Source: an uncultured Ruminococcus sp.
GTDB lineage: Bacteria; Bacillota_A; Clostridia; RUG12999
Reading direction: 5' to 3'
Length of the DNA stretch: 5,883 bases
NCBI GenBank assembly: GCA_902783995.1
Contig: CACZTG010000237.1
Location: forward strand, 1 to 5,883
The notes under the pieces were generated by a model. That model was not told the DNA's origin. It saw nothing but the letters and a program-made list of their open reading frames with translations, and searched no databases. Within the stretch, counting starts at the first letter, position 1. Each line of letters begins with the position of its first letter. Positions 1 through 4,719 of this stretch are shown here, piece after piece. The position numbers were made by a program, and so were the translations under genes.

Positions 1-82
1 CGAAATAGTGGTGACAGCCCGCCATAATAGCGGCTTCCGCCAGGGCTTCGTTGCCCTTCATCAAAACTTTTTCATGACTCAT
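1..82 (-). CDS. vorB: 2-oxoacid:ferredoxin oxidoreductase alpha subunit, VorB-like (5' part only)
   Basis: Only the first 27 codons are in the window; the gene runs off at base 1. The start is ATG at 82, because the ATG at 90 meets a stop after two codons, and AGAGAGG lies about 9 nt upstream of 82. The visible residues include EKVLMKGNEALAEAA and an AGCHHYF stretch, which match the N-terminus of the alpha (pyrimidine-binding) subunit of 2-ketoisovalerate or 2-oxoglutarate ferredoxin oxidoreductases. These enzymes interconvert a 2-oxoacid plus CoA with acyl-CoA, CO2 and reduced ferredoxin, using thiamine diphosphate and Fe-S clusters in the cytoplasm. It follows the ferredoxin subunit by 19 bp, the usual gene order, and the catalytic beta and gamma subunits are expected just beyond the window. 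VorB (branched-chain) is preferred over KorA because ilvE heads the operon, but 27 residues cannot settle the substrate. Confidence 0.82.
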   Translation of the reverse strand, partial: MSHEKVLMKGNEALAEAAIMAGCHHYF

Positions 83-101
83 TATTTCATTCCTCTCTTT
101 C

Positions 102-308
102 TTATTTTTCAACGGTTATTACACAATCGGGACACATAGTTGCGCAAAAAGCGCAGCCTATACATTTATCCTCATCGGTAACACCCGCAGGGTGATAGCC
201 CTTAATGTTGATTTCATCGGTCGCGAGCGCAACTATGCCTTTGGGACATACTGTAACGCATAAACCGCAGCCTTTGCAAATATCTTTGTTAAAGATAGGT
301 TTTGCCAT
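102..308 (-). CDS. 2x[4Fe-4S] ferredoxin-type subunit of a 2-oxoacid oxidoreductase (VorD/KorD-like)
   Basis: A 68-residue protein with two CxxCxxCxxxCP cluster motifs: Cys11, 14, 17, 21 and Cys49, 52, 55, 59. Each motif binds one [4Fe-4S] cluster in the bacterial ferredoxin fold. The GYHPAGV segment between the motifs and the CPDCVITVEK tail are typical of the delta subunit of 2-oxoglutarate/2-ketoisovalerate ferredoxin oxidoreductases, which passes electrons between the catalytic subunits and free ferredoxin. Cys62 is an extra cysteine right after the second motif. The start is placed at 308 (MAKPIF) and not at the in-frame ATG at 341: AAAGGAA lies upstream of 308, nothing like it precedes 341, and the longer form would overlap the upstream gene. 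It lies 20 bp after the ATPase gene and 19 bp before the alpha subunit gene, so it is part of the same operon. Confidence 0.9.
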   Translation of the reverse strand: MAKPIFNKDICKGCGLCVTVCPKGIVALATDEINIKGYHPAGVTDEDKCIGCAFCATMCPDCVITVEK

Positions 309-328
309 AGTATAAATCAGTTCCTTTC

Positions 329-1018
329 TTAAGCATCCCAAGACTGTTTTACGTAAAGCGTCATGGGCGCAAGTTTATAAATTTTACCCTGAAGCTCGGC
401 TTCAAGAGATTTTTTTACCGTTGTCATCTTTATTTCAAGCCCTGTTATTTCTGCGACCTTCTCCGCATAAGGCACAGCCGATAAAACATCATTTGTCGTT
501 GTTATATCGCCAAGATTTGAGTTGTTTGCGATGCCTGTAAACCTCATTCCCGCCGCCTGCTCGATTTCACGCATAATTTCGGCAGTATCTTCAGGTGTTC
601 CCGTAAGCGGGCGGTATTTGTTTATCACAAAAATAAAATCGTAGCTGCCGTCCTCCAAAATACCCGGAGTGTATCTGCCAAGGGCAAGCGCCCCCCTGTC
701 ATCACCGCCGACGTCTATAACTCCAAGCATATCTTTGTTATCTAAAATAGCATAGGTGTCGGGCGGAAGCGCGGGCAAATCCACATTTGAATTCGCGAAT
801 TCGGAAGAAATAAGCCTTATGCCGTTATCACGCAACACATCAGCGCTGTCTTTTGTCCGGAAATACGGATTTACAATATCAAGGTCCGCAAGCGAAACAG
901 CTTTTCCGGGATACTTTTCACGAAGCGCAAGCGCGTAGTTGACCGCAATGTTCGTTTTTCCGCTGCCGTAATGTCCCGCGAAAACCACAATTCTTTTATC
1001 TGTTAAAACTTCTTTCAT
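329..1018 (-). CDS. MinD/ParA/CobQ-like P-loop ATPase of unknown function
   Basis: A 229-residue soluble protein with a Walker A loop at residues 15-22 (GHYGSGKT), a switch-like ADLDIVNPYFR segment at 44-54 (Asp45, Asp47) and a Walker B-type VIDVGGDDRGA stretch at 100-110. This is the layout of SIMIBI-class ATPases (MinD, ParA, Mrp/NBP35, CooC, CobQ). The usual signature lysine of the deviant Walker A motif (second position of GKGG) is His16 here, so it is not a standard ParA/MinD. The start at 1018 has no clear Shine-Dalgarno; the start codon is only 4 bp after the ilvE stop, which points to translational coupling. Its place between ilvE and the ferredoxin subunit suggests a role in activating or assembling the oxidoreductase (for example cofactor or cluster insertion), but that is inference. 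There are no signal peptide, membrane segments or Cys-based metal motifs. Family assignment is firm, function is not known. Confidence 0.85.
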   Translation of the reverse strand: MKEVLTDKRIVVFAGHYGSGKTNIAVNYALALREKYPGKAVSLADLDIVNPYFRTKDSADVLRDNGIRLISSEFANSNVDLPALPPDTYAILDNKDMLGVIDVGGDDRGALALGRYTPGILEDGSYDFIFVINKYRPLTGTPEDTAEIMREIEQAAGMRFTGIANNSNLGDITTTNDVLSAVPYAEKVAEITGLEIKMTTVKKSLEAELQGKIYKLAPMTLYVKQSWDA

Positions 1019-1022
1019 AATC

Positions 1023-2087
1023 TTAAAGCGTTACCGTCCAGCCGAAGGTATCTTCAAGAGTTCCGTTCTGAAGCCCTGTTATGGTATCATAAAGCTTTTG
1101 GCTTACAGGTCCTATATCTCCGCCGTTTATCGTCATAACATCGTCTTTATAACGAAGCTTGCCCACAGGTGAAATAACCGCAGCCGTGCCTGTTCCGAAA
1201 ACTTCTTCAAGAGCGCCGGATTTCTGCGCGGCGATAAGCTCGTCCACGGATATTTTTCTTTCCTCAACCTCGTAGCCCCAGCTCTTACATACATTTATAA
1301 CGGAATTTCTTGTTATACCGGGCAAGATACTTCCACTGAGCATGGGAGTAACAATTTTGCCGTTGATTTTGAAAAAGATATTCATAGCGCCGACTTCTTC
1401 AATATACTTACGCTCAACACCGTCAAGCCAAAGTACCTGAGAATATCCGTCGTCATGAGCCTTAACCTGCGCCGCAAGGCTCGCCGCGTAGTTGCCGCCT
1501 GTTTTAGCGAAGCCTATACCGCCTCTTACGGCTCTTACATACTCGTCCTCAATCCATATGCCGACAGGCGCAAGACCGCTTGCGTAATAAGCGCCGCTCG
1601 GAGAAAGTATAATTATGAAAAGATAGGTTTTTGAAGGCGCAACACCAAGAAAATCGTCTGTCGCGATAACAAAGGGACGAACATAAAGCGATGTTCCGGG
1701 CTCTGTCGGAACCCAATCGCTGTCAACCTCAACAACAGTTTTAACCGCCTGTACGAAATCCTCCTCCGGGATTCTCGGTATGCAAAGTCTGTCATTTGAA
1801 GCGTTTGCTCTTTTTGCGTTCATATCGGGACGGAAAAGCCTTACCTTGCCGTCTTTTCCCTTATAAGCTTTTAAACCCTCAAACATTTCCTGTCCGTAAT
1901 GGAAAACCATACTTGCCGGCGAAAGAGAAAGATTCTGATAAGGAATGACTCTCGCGTCATGCCAGCCTTTACCCTCGGTATAGTTCATAACGAACATATG
2001 GTCAGTGAAAATTTTACCGAAGCCGAGAGGACCTTTAAAGTCCGGAATTTGTTTTGGTGATTTTGTCTTTTCAATTCTGATGTCCAT
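1023..2087 (-). CDS. ilvE: Branched-chain amino acid aminotransferase
   Basis: A 354-residue fold-type IV PLP enzyme (EC 2.6.1.42) that moves the amino group between glutamate and 2-ketoisovalerate, 2-keto-3-methylvalerate or 2-ketoisocaproate. Length and sequence fit the larger type II (BCAT2-like) group. Landmarks are YGQEMFEGLKAY at 64-75, YVRPF at 135-139, the PLP lysine Lys195 in AKTGGNY, Glu231 in the EEVGAMN segment (pyridine nitrogen contact), SGSILPGITR at 251-260 and the phosphate-binding FGTGTAAVISP at 297-307. The redox CxxC of mitochondrial BCATs is absent; that position reads AVIS. AGGAGT sits 7 nt before the ATG. It is the first structural gene after the attenuator (2128-2350), so its expression is probably set by branched-chain aminoacyl-tRNA supply. 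It is followed by the P-loop ATPase after 4 bp and then by the oxidoreductase genes, which share its keto-acid substrates. Confidence 0.96.
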   Translation of the reverse strand: MDIRIEKTKSPKQIPDFKGPLGFGKIFTDHMFVMNYTEGKGWHDARVIPYQNLSLSPASMVFHYGQEMFEGLKAYKGKDGKVRLFRPDMNAKRANASNDRLCIPRIPEEDFVQAVKTVVEVDSDWVPTEPGTSLYVRPFVIATDDFLGVAPSKTYLFIIILSPSGAYYASGLAPVGIWIEDEYVRAVRGGIGFAKTGGNYAASLAAQVKAHDDGYSQVLWLDGVERKYIEEVGAMNIFFKINGKIVTPMLSGSILPGITRNSVINVCKSWGYEVEERKISVDELIAAQKSGALEEVFGTGTAAVISPVGKLRYKDDVMTINGGDIGPVSQKLYDTITGLQNGTLEDTFGWTVTL

Positions 2088-2094
2088 TTTAAAA

Positions 2095-2100
2095 ACTCCT
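2095..2100 (-). promoter_or_regulatory. Ribosome binding site of ilvE
   Basis: AGGAGT, 7 nt before the ilvE ATG at 2087. It lies downstream of the attenuator terminator, so it is present only on transcripts that read through. Confidence 0.85.
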
Positions 2101-2127
2101 TTATAAAAATTTTTATTATTTACATTT

Positions 2128-2157
2128 AAAAAACCCGTAACCCCATGCGGTTACGGG
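2128..2157 (-). terminator. Intrinsic terminator of the ilvE leader (attenuator segments 3:4)
   Basis: On the minus strand CCCGTAACC (2157-2149) pairs perfectly with GGTTACGGG (2142-2134) around a 6-nt GCATGG loop, followed at once by six Ts (2133-2128). This is a textbook rho-independent terminator in the minus-strand direction. It lies between the leader ORF and ilvE, so it would stop transcription about 41 bp before the ilvE start codon. Its position inside the leader of its own operon, not at a gene end, marks it as an attenuator. The 5' arm (2149-2157) can pair instead with 2214-2226, which would abolish the terminator. Confidence 0.93.
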
Positions 2158-2226
2158 CTGTAAAGACAGAAATAAAAATGCGAAAAAAGCAAATTCACTA
2201 TCTTCTATAAAAGCGCATAACTCGCA
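2146..2226 (-). promoter_or_regulatory. Predicted antiterminator (attenuator segments 2:3)
   Basis: In the minus-strand RNA, UGCGAGUUAUGCG (2226-2214), in the last codons of the leader ORF, is complementary to CCCGUAACCGCA (2157-2146), which holds the 5' arm of the terminator. The pairs are UGCG/CGCA, one bulged A (2222), then GUUAUG/CGUAAC with one G-U pair, one C-C mismatch and a closing G-C. The intervening loop is about 56 nt. Forming this duplex uses 2149-2157 and so excludes the terminator. Found by hand alignment, with no energy calculation. Confidence 0.72.
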
Positions 2227-2312
2227 GTGGTATTCGTCACGACCTTAATAATCAGGCTCACGAATATCACGACTGCAAGGGCTATGACATTAATAGAAGC
2301 GATTGCAAGCAT
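2205..2312 (-). CDS. Branched-chain leader peptide (ilvL-like), 35 residues
   Basis: A 35-codon ORF from ATG at 2312 to TAG at 2207-2205. AAGGAGT (2327-2321) lies 8 nt before the start, as good a ribosome binding site as any in the window. Six Ile, six Val and five Leu make up 17 of 35 residues, with IALAVVIFVSLIIKVV at residues 10-25 as the core; the ending is TNTTASYALL. This resembles in character the enterobacterial ilv leader peptide, whose run of Val/Ile/Leu codons senses tRNA charging. The last codons (2226-2214) double as an RNA segment that can pair with the terminator arm. Its translation, more than its product, is likely to matter. The core could also be read as a single transmembrane helix, so a small membrane protein is the alternative, but that would not explain the overlapping competing RNA pairings. 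Confidence 0.85.
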   Translation of the reverse strand: MLAIASINVIALAVVIFVSLIIKVVTNTTASYALL

Positions 2313-2320
2313 TTTTGTTT

Positions 2321-2327
2321 ACTCCTT
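2321..2327 (-). promoter_or_regulatory. Ribosome binding site of the leader peptide
   Basis: AAGGAGT, 8 nt before the ATG at 2312. It supports the view that the short leader ORF is really and strongly translated, which the attenuation model needs. Confidence 0.88.
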
Positions 2328-2356
2328 AAGCTAATAATCAATTTTATTTTATTATA

Positions 2357-2385
2357 ATTATAACACCAAAAGCCGTAAATGTCAA
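2357..2385 (-). promoter_or_regulatory. Sigma-A promoter of the ilvE leader operon
   Basis: Minus strand: TTGACA (2385-2380), a 17-bp spacer, then TATAAT (2362-2357), with an extended -10 TG one base upstream (TGTTATAAT). Both hexamers are perfect consensus with ideal spacing. Transcription should begin near 2350, giving about 38 nt before the leader start codon. A promoter this strong that does not vary much with an activator suits control by downstream attenuation. Confidence 0.92.
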
Positions 2386-2387
2386 TA

Positions 2388-2422
2388 TTTTTTACAAATT
2401 TTTTCGTTTTTTTTAAATTTTT
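2388..2422 (-). promoter_or_regulatory. Phased A-tracts upstream of the promoter (UP-element-like)
   Basis: Directly upstream of the -35 box the minus strand carries four A-runs at 2388-2393, 2399-2404, 2407-2414 and 2418-2422, with centres about 9 to 11 bp apart, close to one helical turn. Such phased A-tracts bend DNA and can bind the RNA polymerase alpha C-terminal domain. Role here is inferred from position and composition only. Confidence 0.5.
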
Positions 2423-2470
2423 AAAACTAAGGAAAGTTTTAACAGCGAAGCGGCGCGGTTTTCAGGAAAA

Positions 2471-2902
2471 TCAATGCCTGTGGCACGCTTCGCAGTTTCC
2501 TTTACATTTGCCGACAAGCTCTTCCGGAAGCTCCCTTCCGGTTTTTTCAAAATAATTTGTAAGAGCGGCGGCGATTGCCTCTTCCGCAAGCACGCTGCAA
2601 TGTATTTTTTGAGGAGGTAAGCCGCCGAGCTTATCCATAACCTCTTTATTCGTAAGCTTCATAGCCTCAAAAACCGACTTGCCTTTTACAAGCTTCGTTG
2701 CCATAGAGCTCGTCGCTATTGCCGCTCCGCAGCCGAAGGTTTTAAATTTTATATCGGTTATGATATCGTCATCTATTTTCATATATATTTTCATTATATC
2801 GCCGCAGACTGCGTTTCCCACTTCACCCACGGCATCCGCGTTTTCTATCTCTCCGACATTCGAGGGATTGTTAAATTCTTCCATAACTTTTTCGGAATAC
2901 AT
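2471..2902 (-). CDS. nifU: Fe-S cluster assembly scaffold, NifU N-domain/IscU type
   Basis: A 143-residue scaffold on which [2Fe-2S]/[4Fe-4S] clusters are built before transfer to apoproteins. The three cluster-ligand cysteines are present: Cys33 in NAVCGD, Cys58 in TFGCGAA and Cys102 in PPQKIHCS; Asp35 is the conserved Asp next to the first. The LPPQKIHC segment corresponds to the IscU LPPxKxHC region, where HscA binds in species that have it. The C-terminus is unusual: after the normal IscU end there is a Cys-rich KCKGNCEACHRH tail (Cys133, 137, 140 plus two His) that many clostridial homologues lack. AAGGAG lies about 9 nt before the start and directly follows the stop codon of nifS, 15 bp upstream, so the two are co-transcribed and probably translated in step. 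No clear U-tract terminator follows the gene. Confidence 0.95.
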   Translation of the reverse strand: MYSEKVMEEFNNPSNVGEIENADAVGEVGNAVCGDIMKIYMKIDDDIITDIKFKTFGCGAAIATSSMATKLVKGKSVFEAMKLTNKEVMDKLGGLPPQKIHCSVLAEEAIAAALTNYFEKTGRELPEELVGKCKGNCEACHRH

Positions 2903-2917
2903 TTTTTTGCTCTCCTT

Positions 2918-4102
2918 TTACGCTTTATTTTTAATTACTTCTTCATAAAGAGGTGACATTTTTCTTAATCTATCGACAATTTCAACAAGGCTTTCCACGA
3001 CATAATCAATATCCTCCATTGTGGTTTCCTCTCCTATCGTCAGACGGAGTGAGCCGTGGGCAATTTCGTGCGGAAGCCCTATTGCAAGCAGCACGTGTGA
3101 CGGGTCAAGAGAGCCTGACGTGCAGGCAGAACCGCTTGATGCCGCAATTCCTTTAAAATCAAGGCTTAAAAGCAAGGCTTCGCCTTCAATAAATTTAAAT
3201 GAAAAATTGACATTATTCGGCAGACGCTGTGTTCTGTGACCGTTCAGTTTTATATAAGGGATTTTTTCCTCAATTTTTTCAATAAGATAATCTCTCATTG
3301 TGGAAATATACGCCGCTTTTTCTTCAATTCCTTCCATCGCGATTTCCATTGCCTTTGCAAAGCCCACAATTCCCGCGACATTTTCCGTACCGCCCCGCCT
3401 GCCGCGTTCCTGCGCTCCGCCGTCAAGGAAAATATCGGGACGTACACCGGAGCGTATATAAAGCGCTCCCACGCCTTTTGGCCCGTAAAGCTTATGCGCC
3501 GACATTGACATCATATCAATATTCATTTCCTTAACGTCAATTTTAAGCGCTCCCGCCGCTTGAACCGCGTCGGTATGAAAAACAATTTTATGCGCTTTCG
3601 CGATTTCACCTATCGCCGCAATATCCTGCACCGTGCCGATTTCATTATTCGCAAACATAATACTGATAAGCACGGTATCGGGGCGAATCGCTTTTTCAAC
3701 GTCCTCCGGACTTATAATTCCGTATTCATCGGGCTTTATATATGTTACCTCAAAGCCTTCTTTTTCAAGAGCCGCGCAGGTGTGAAGCACCGCGTGATGC
3801 TCAATTGCCGATGTAATAATGTGCCTTCCCCTATCCTTATACGCGCGCGCCGTACCTTTTATTGCCCAGTTATCCGCCTCTGTTCCGCAACCCGTAAAAT
3901 ATATTTCGTTTGCTTTCGCGCCGATTGCCGCGGCAATTTTTTCTCTTGCGGCATTTACCGCTTCACGGTTATCTCTCCCGATACCGTAGATTGATGAAGG
4001 ATTTCCATAGTGCTCAACAAAATAAGGCAACATCGCCGCAAGCACTTCAGGCTTAACCGGTGTAGTTGCCGCATGGTCAAAATATATTGTTCTTTTATTC
4101 AT
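2918..4102 (-). CDS. nifS: Cysteine desulfurase, NifS/IscS family
   Basis: A 394-residue fold-type I PLP enzyme (EC 2.8.1.7) that takes sulfur from L-cysteine as an enzyme persulfide and passes it to the scaffold encoded next. The start is set at 4102 (MNKRTIYFDHAATTP): AAGGA lies 9 nt upstream of it, but touches the in-frame ATG at 4111, which is too close to use. With this start, the landmarks are DHAATTP at 9-15, EHHAV at 101-105 (PLP-stacking and catalytic His), HTDAVQ at 176-181 (Asp178 contacts the PLP nitrogen), the PLP lysine Lys204 in SAHKLYGPKG, RRGGTEN at 235-241 and the persulfide cysteine Cys327 in SGSACTSG. The loop around Cys327 has the longer group I form seen in NifS/IscS, not the SufS form. 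It has its own promoter and forms a two-gene unit with nifU. Confidence 0.96.
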   Translation of the reverse strand: MNKRTIYFDHAATTPVKPEVLAAMLPYFVEHYGNPSSIYGIGRDNREAVNAAREKIAAAIGAKANEIYFTGCGTEADNWAIKGTARAYKDRGRHIITSAIEHHAVLHTCAALEKEGFEVTYIKPDEYGIISPEDVEKAIRPDTVLISIMFANNEIGTVQDIAAIGEIAKAHKIVFHTDAVQAAGALKIDVKEMNIDMMSMSAHKLYGPKGVGALYIRSGVRPDIFLDGGAQERGRRGGTENVAGIVGFAKAMEIAMEGIEEKAAYISTMRDYLIEKIEEKIPYIKLNGHRTQRLPNNVNFSFKFIEGEALLLSLDFKGIAASSGSACTSGSLDPSHVLLAIGLPHEIAHGSLRLTIGEETTMEDIDYVVESLVEIVDRLRKMSPLYEEVIKNKA

Positions 4103-4132
4103 AAAAATCATTCCTTTTTTTGCTTTAAAAAC

Positions 4133-4161
4133 ATTATATACCTTTTCAGTATGAATTGCAA
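4133..4161 (-). promoter_or_regulatory. Sigma-A promoter of nifS-nifU
   Basis: Minus strand: TTGCAA (4161-4156, four of six consensus bases), a 17-bp spacer, then a perfect TATAAT (4138-4133). The start of transcription should be near 4126, leaving about 24 nt before the nifS ATG at 4102. The spacer holds a short inverted repeat, ATAC-N7-GTAT (4155-4139 region), that could be a repressor site such as for an Rrf2/IscR-type regulator; this is only a guess from its position. Confidence 0.8.
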
Positions 4162-4212
4162 TGGTAAATATGACGAAAAAAAGACTAAATTCATATAACT
4201 TTTGTATGTTTT

Positions 4213-4242
4213 AATTACGGCAGCATTTCAGCCGCCGTAATT
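4213..4242. repeat. Inverted repeat over the rnhA stop codon
   Basis: AATTACGGC (4213-4221) is the exact reverse complement of GCCGTAATT (4234-4242); inside, one A-C mismatch and two more G-C pairs leave a 6-nt loop. In RNA this is a stem-loop holding the rnhA stop codon (4228-4230) in its loop. No run of Ts follows on either strand, so it is not a canonical intrinsic terminator; it may be a weak terminator or a 3'-end stabilising structure between rnhA and the nifS promoter. Confidence 0.55.
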
Positions 4243-4698
4243 ATCATCAACAAGCAAATTTTCAGACGTGCCCGCCAAAACCGCAAGCTCATCACAGCGC
4301 TCGTTTTCGGGATTTCCCGCATGCCCTTTCACCCATATGAAATTCACCTCGTGAATTTGCAAAAGAGCCAGCAGGCGCTGCCACAAATCAACATTCAAAG
4401 CCGGCTTGTTGTCGGATTTTTTCCAGCCTTTTTTCTGCCAGCCATATACCCAGCCTTTTGTTACGGAATCGACAAGATATTTCGAATCGGAATAAAGGTC
4501 AACCCTGCACGGCATTTTAAGCGCTTCAAGCCCCGTTATTGCGGCAAGAAGCTCCATTCGGTTGTTTGTTGTAAGCCTGTAACCCGCCGAAAGCTCCTTC
4601 CTCGCGTCACCGTATTTTAAAACAACACCGTAACCGCCGTTACCGGGATTGCCGCTGCACGCGCCGTCCGTGAAAATTTCAACAAACTTTTTTTCCAT
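4228..4698 (-). CDS. rnhA: Ribonuclease HI
   Basis: A 156-residue enzyme (EC 3.1.26.4) that cuts the RNA strand of RNA-DNA hybrids, as in R-loops and replication primers. All catalytic residues are present: Asp11 in [11 protein letters not shown], Glu49 in NNRMELLA, Asp71 in LYSDSKY, His126 in [11 protein letters not shown] and Asp136 in ERCDELA. The basic protrusion or handle (residues about 82-102, with GWQKKGWKK) that grips the hybrid is intact, so this is the full E. coli type enzyme and length is normal. There is no N-terminal hybrid-binding domain. It starts 21 bp after the pheA stop; AGGAAAGG lies about 11 nt before the ATG. The link to pheA looks like shared transcription rather than shared function. 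The stop codon lies inside an inverted repeat (4213-4242). Confidence 0.97.
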   Translation of the reverse strand: MEKKFVEIFTDGACSGNPGNGGYGVVLKYGDARKELSAGYRLTTNNRMELLAAITGLEALKMPCRVDLYSDSKYLVDSVTKGWVYGWQKKGWKKSDNKPALNVDLWQRLLALLQIHEVNFIWVKGHAGNPENERCDELAVLAGTSENLLVDDNYGG

Positions 4699-4719
4699 AT
4701 CTCTTTATACCTTTCCTGC

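Larger units (their letters stand above)
2128..2350 (-). promoter_or_regulatory. Branched-chain amino acid leader-peptide transcription attenuator
   Basis: The transcribed leader holds a ribosome binding site, a 35-codon ORF rich in Ile/Leu/Val, and three competing pairings. Segment 1 (2279-2261) pairs with the start of segment 2 (2236-2221): 8 bp plus 6 bp around a small internal loop. Segment 2 (2226-2214) pairs with segment 3 (2157-2146). Segment 3 pairs with segment 4 (2142-2134) as the terminator. Segment 1 is exactly the codons for Leu12 to Phe17. Inferred logic: a ribosome stalled on branched-chain codons breaks 1:2 and frees segment 2 to form the antiterminator, so ilvE is transcribed; a ribosome reaching the stop codon at 2205 covers segment 2 and the terminator forms. 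Mechanism is known from enterobacterial ilv, leu and trp leaders; its use here is inference. No T-box motif is visible. Confidence 0.82.

Noticed and set aside
309..341. A longer N-terminus for the ferredoxin subunit starting at 341
   Set aside because: It would overlap the ATPase gene, has no ribosome binding site, and the added residues are not ferredoxin-like; 308 has AAAGGAA upstream.
2103..2116. AT-only palindrome ATAAAAATTTTTAT just before ilvE
   Set aside because: Low-complexity AT-rich spacer; such palindromes arise easily by chance and no protein site is recognisable.
2088..2350. T-box riboswitch in the ilvE leader
   Set aside because: I looked for the conserved T-box bulge sequence and specifier layout expected in Clostridia and saw none; the space is taken up by the leader ORF and its pairings.
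2421..2460. Hairpins after nifU (2421-2442 and 2441-2460) as a terminator
   Set aside because: The first is an all but GC-free stem and the second is short with a mismatch; on the minus strand both are followed by A-rich, not T-rich, sequence.
3560..3994. A 144-codon open frame on the plus strand opposite nifS
   Set aside because: It is wholly antisense to a strongly conserved cysteine desulfurase, shows no recognisable family features and has no ribosome binding site I can see; the composition is that of the reverse strand of nifS.
4103..4111. nifS start at ATG 4111
   Set aside because: The Shine-Dalgarno AAGGA touches this ATG, leaving no spacing; the ATG at 4102 has a 9-nt spacing and begins at the usual NifS N-terminus.
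4321..4620. A 99-codon open frame on the plus strand opposite rnhA
   Set aside because: Entirely inside a complete RNase HI gene with all catalytic residues on the other strand; a shadow frame.
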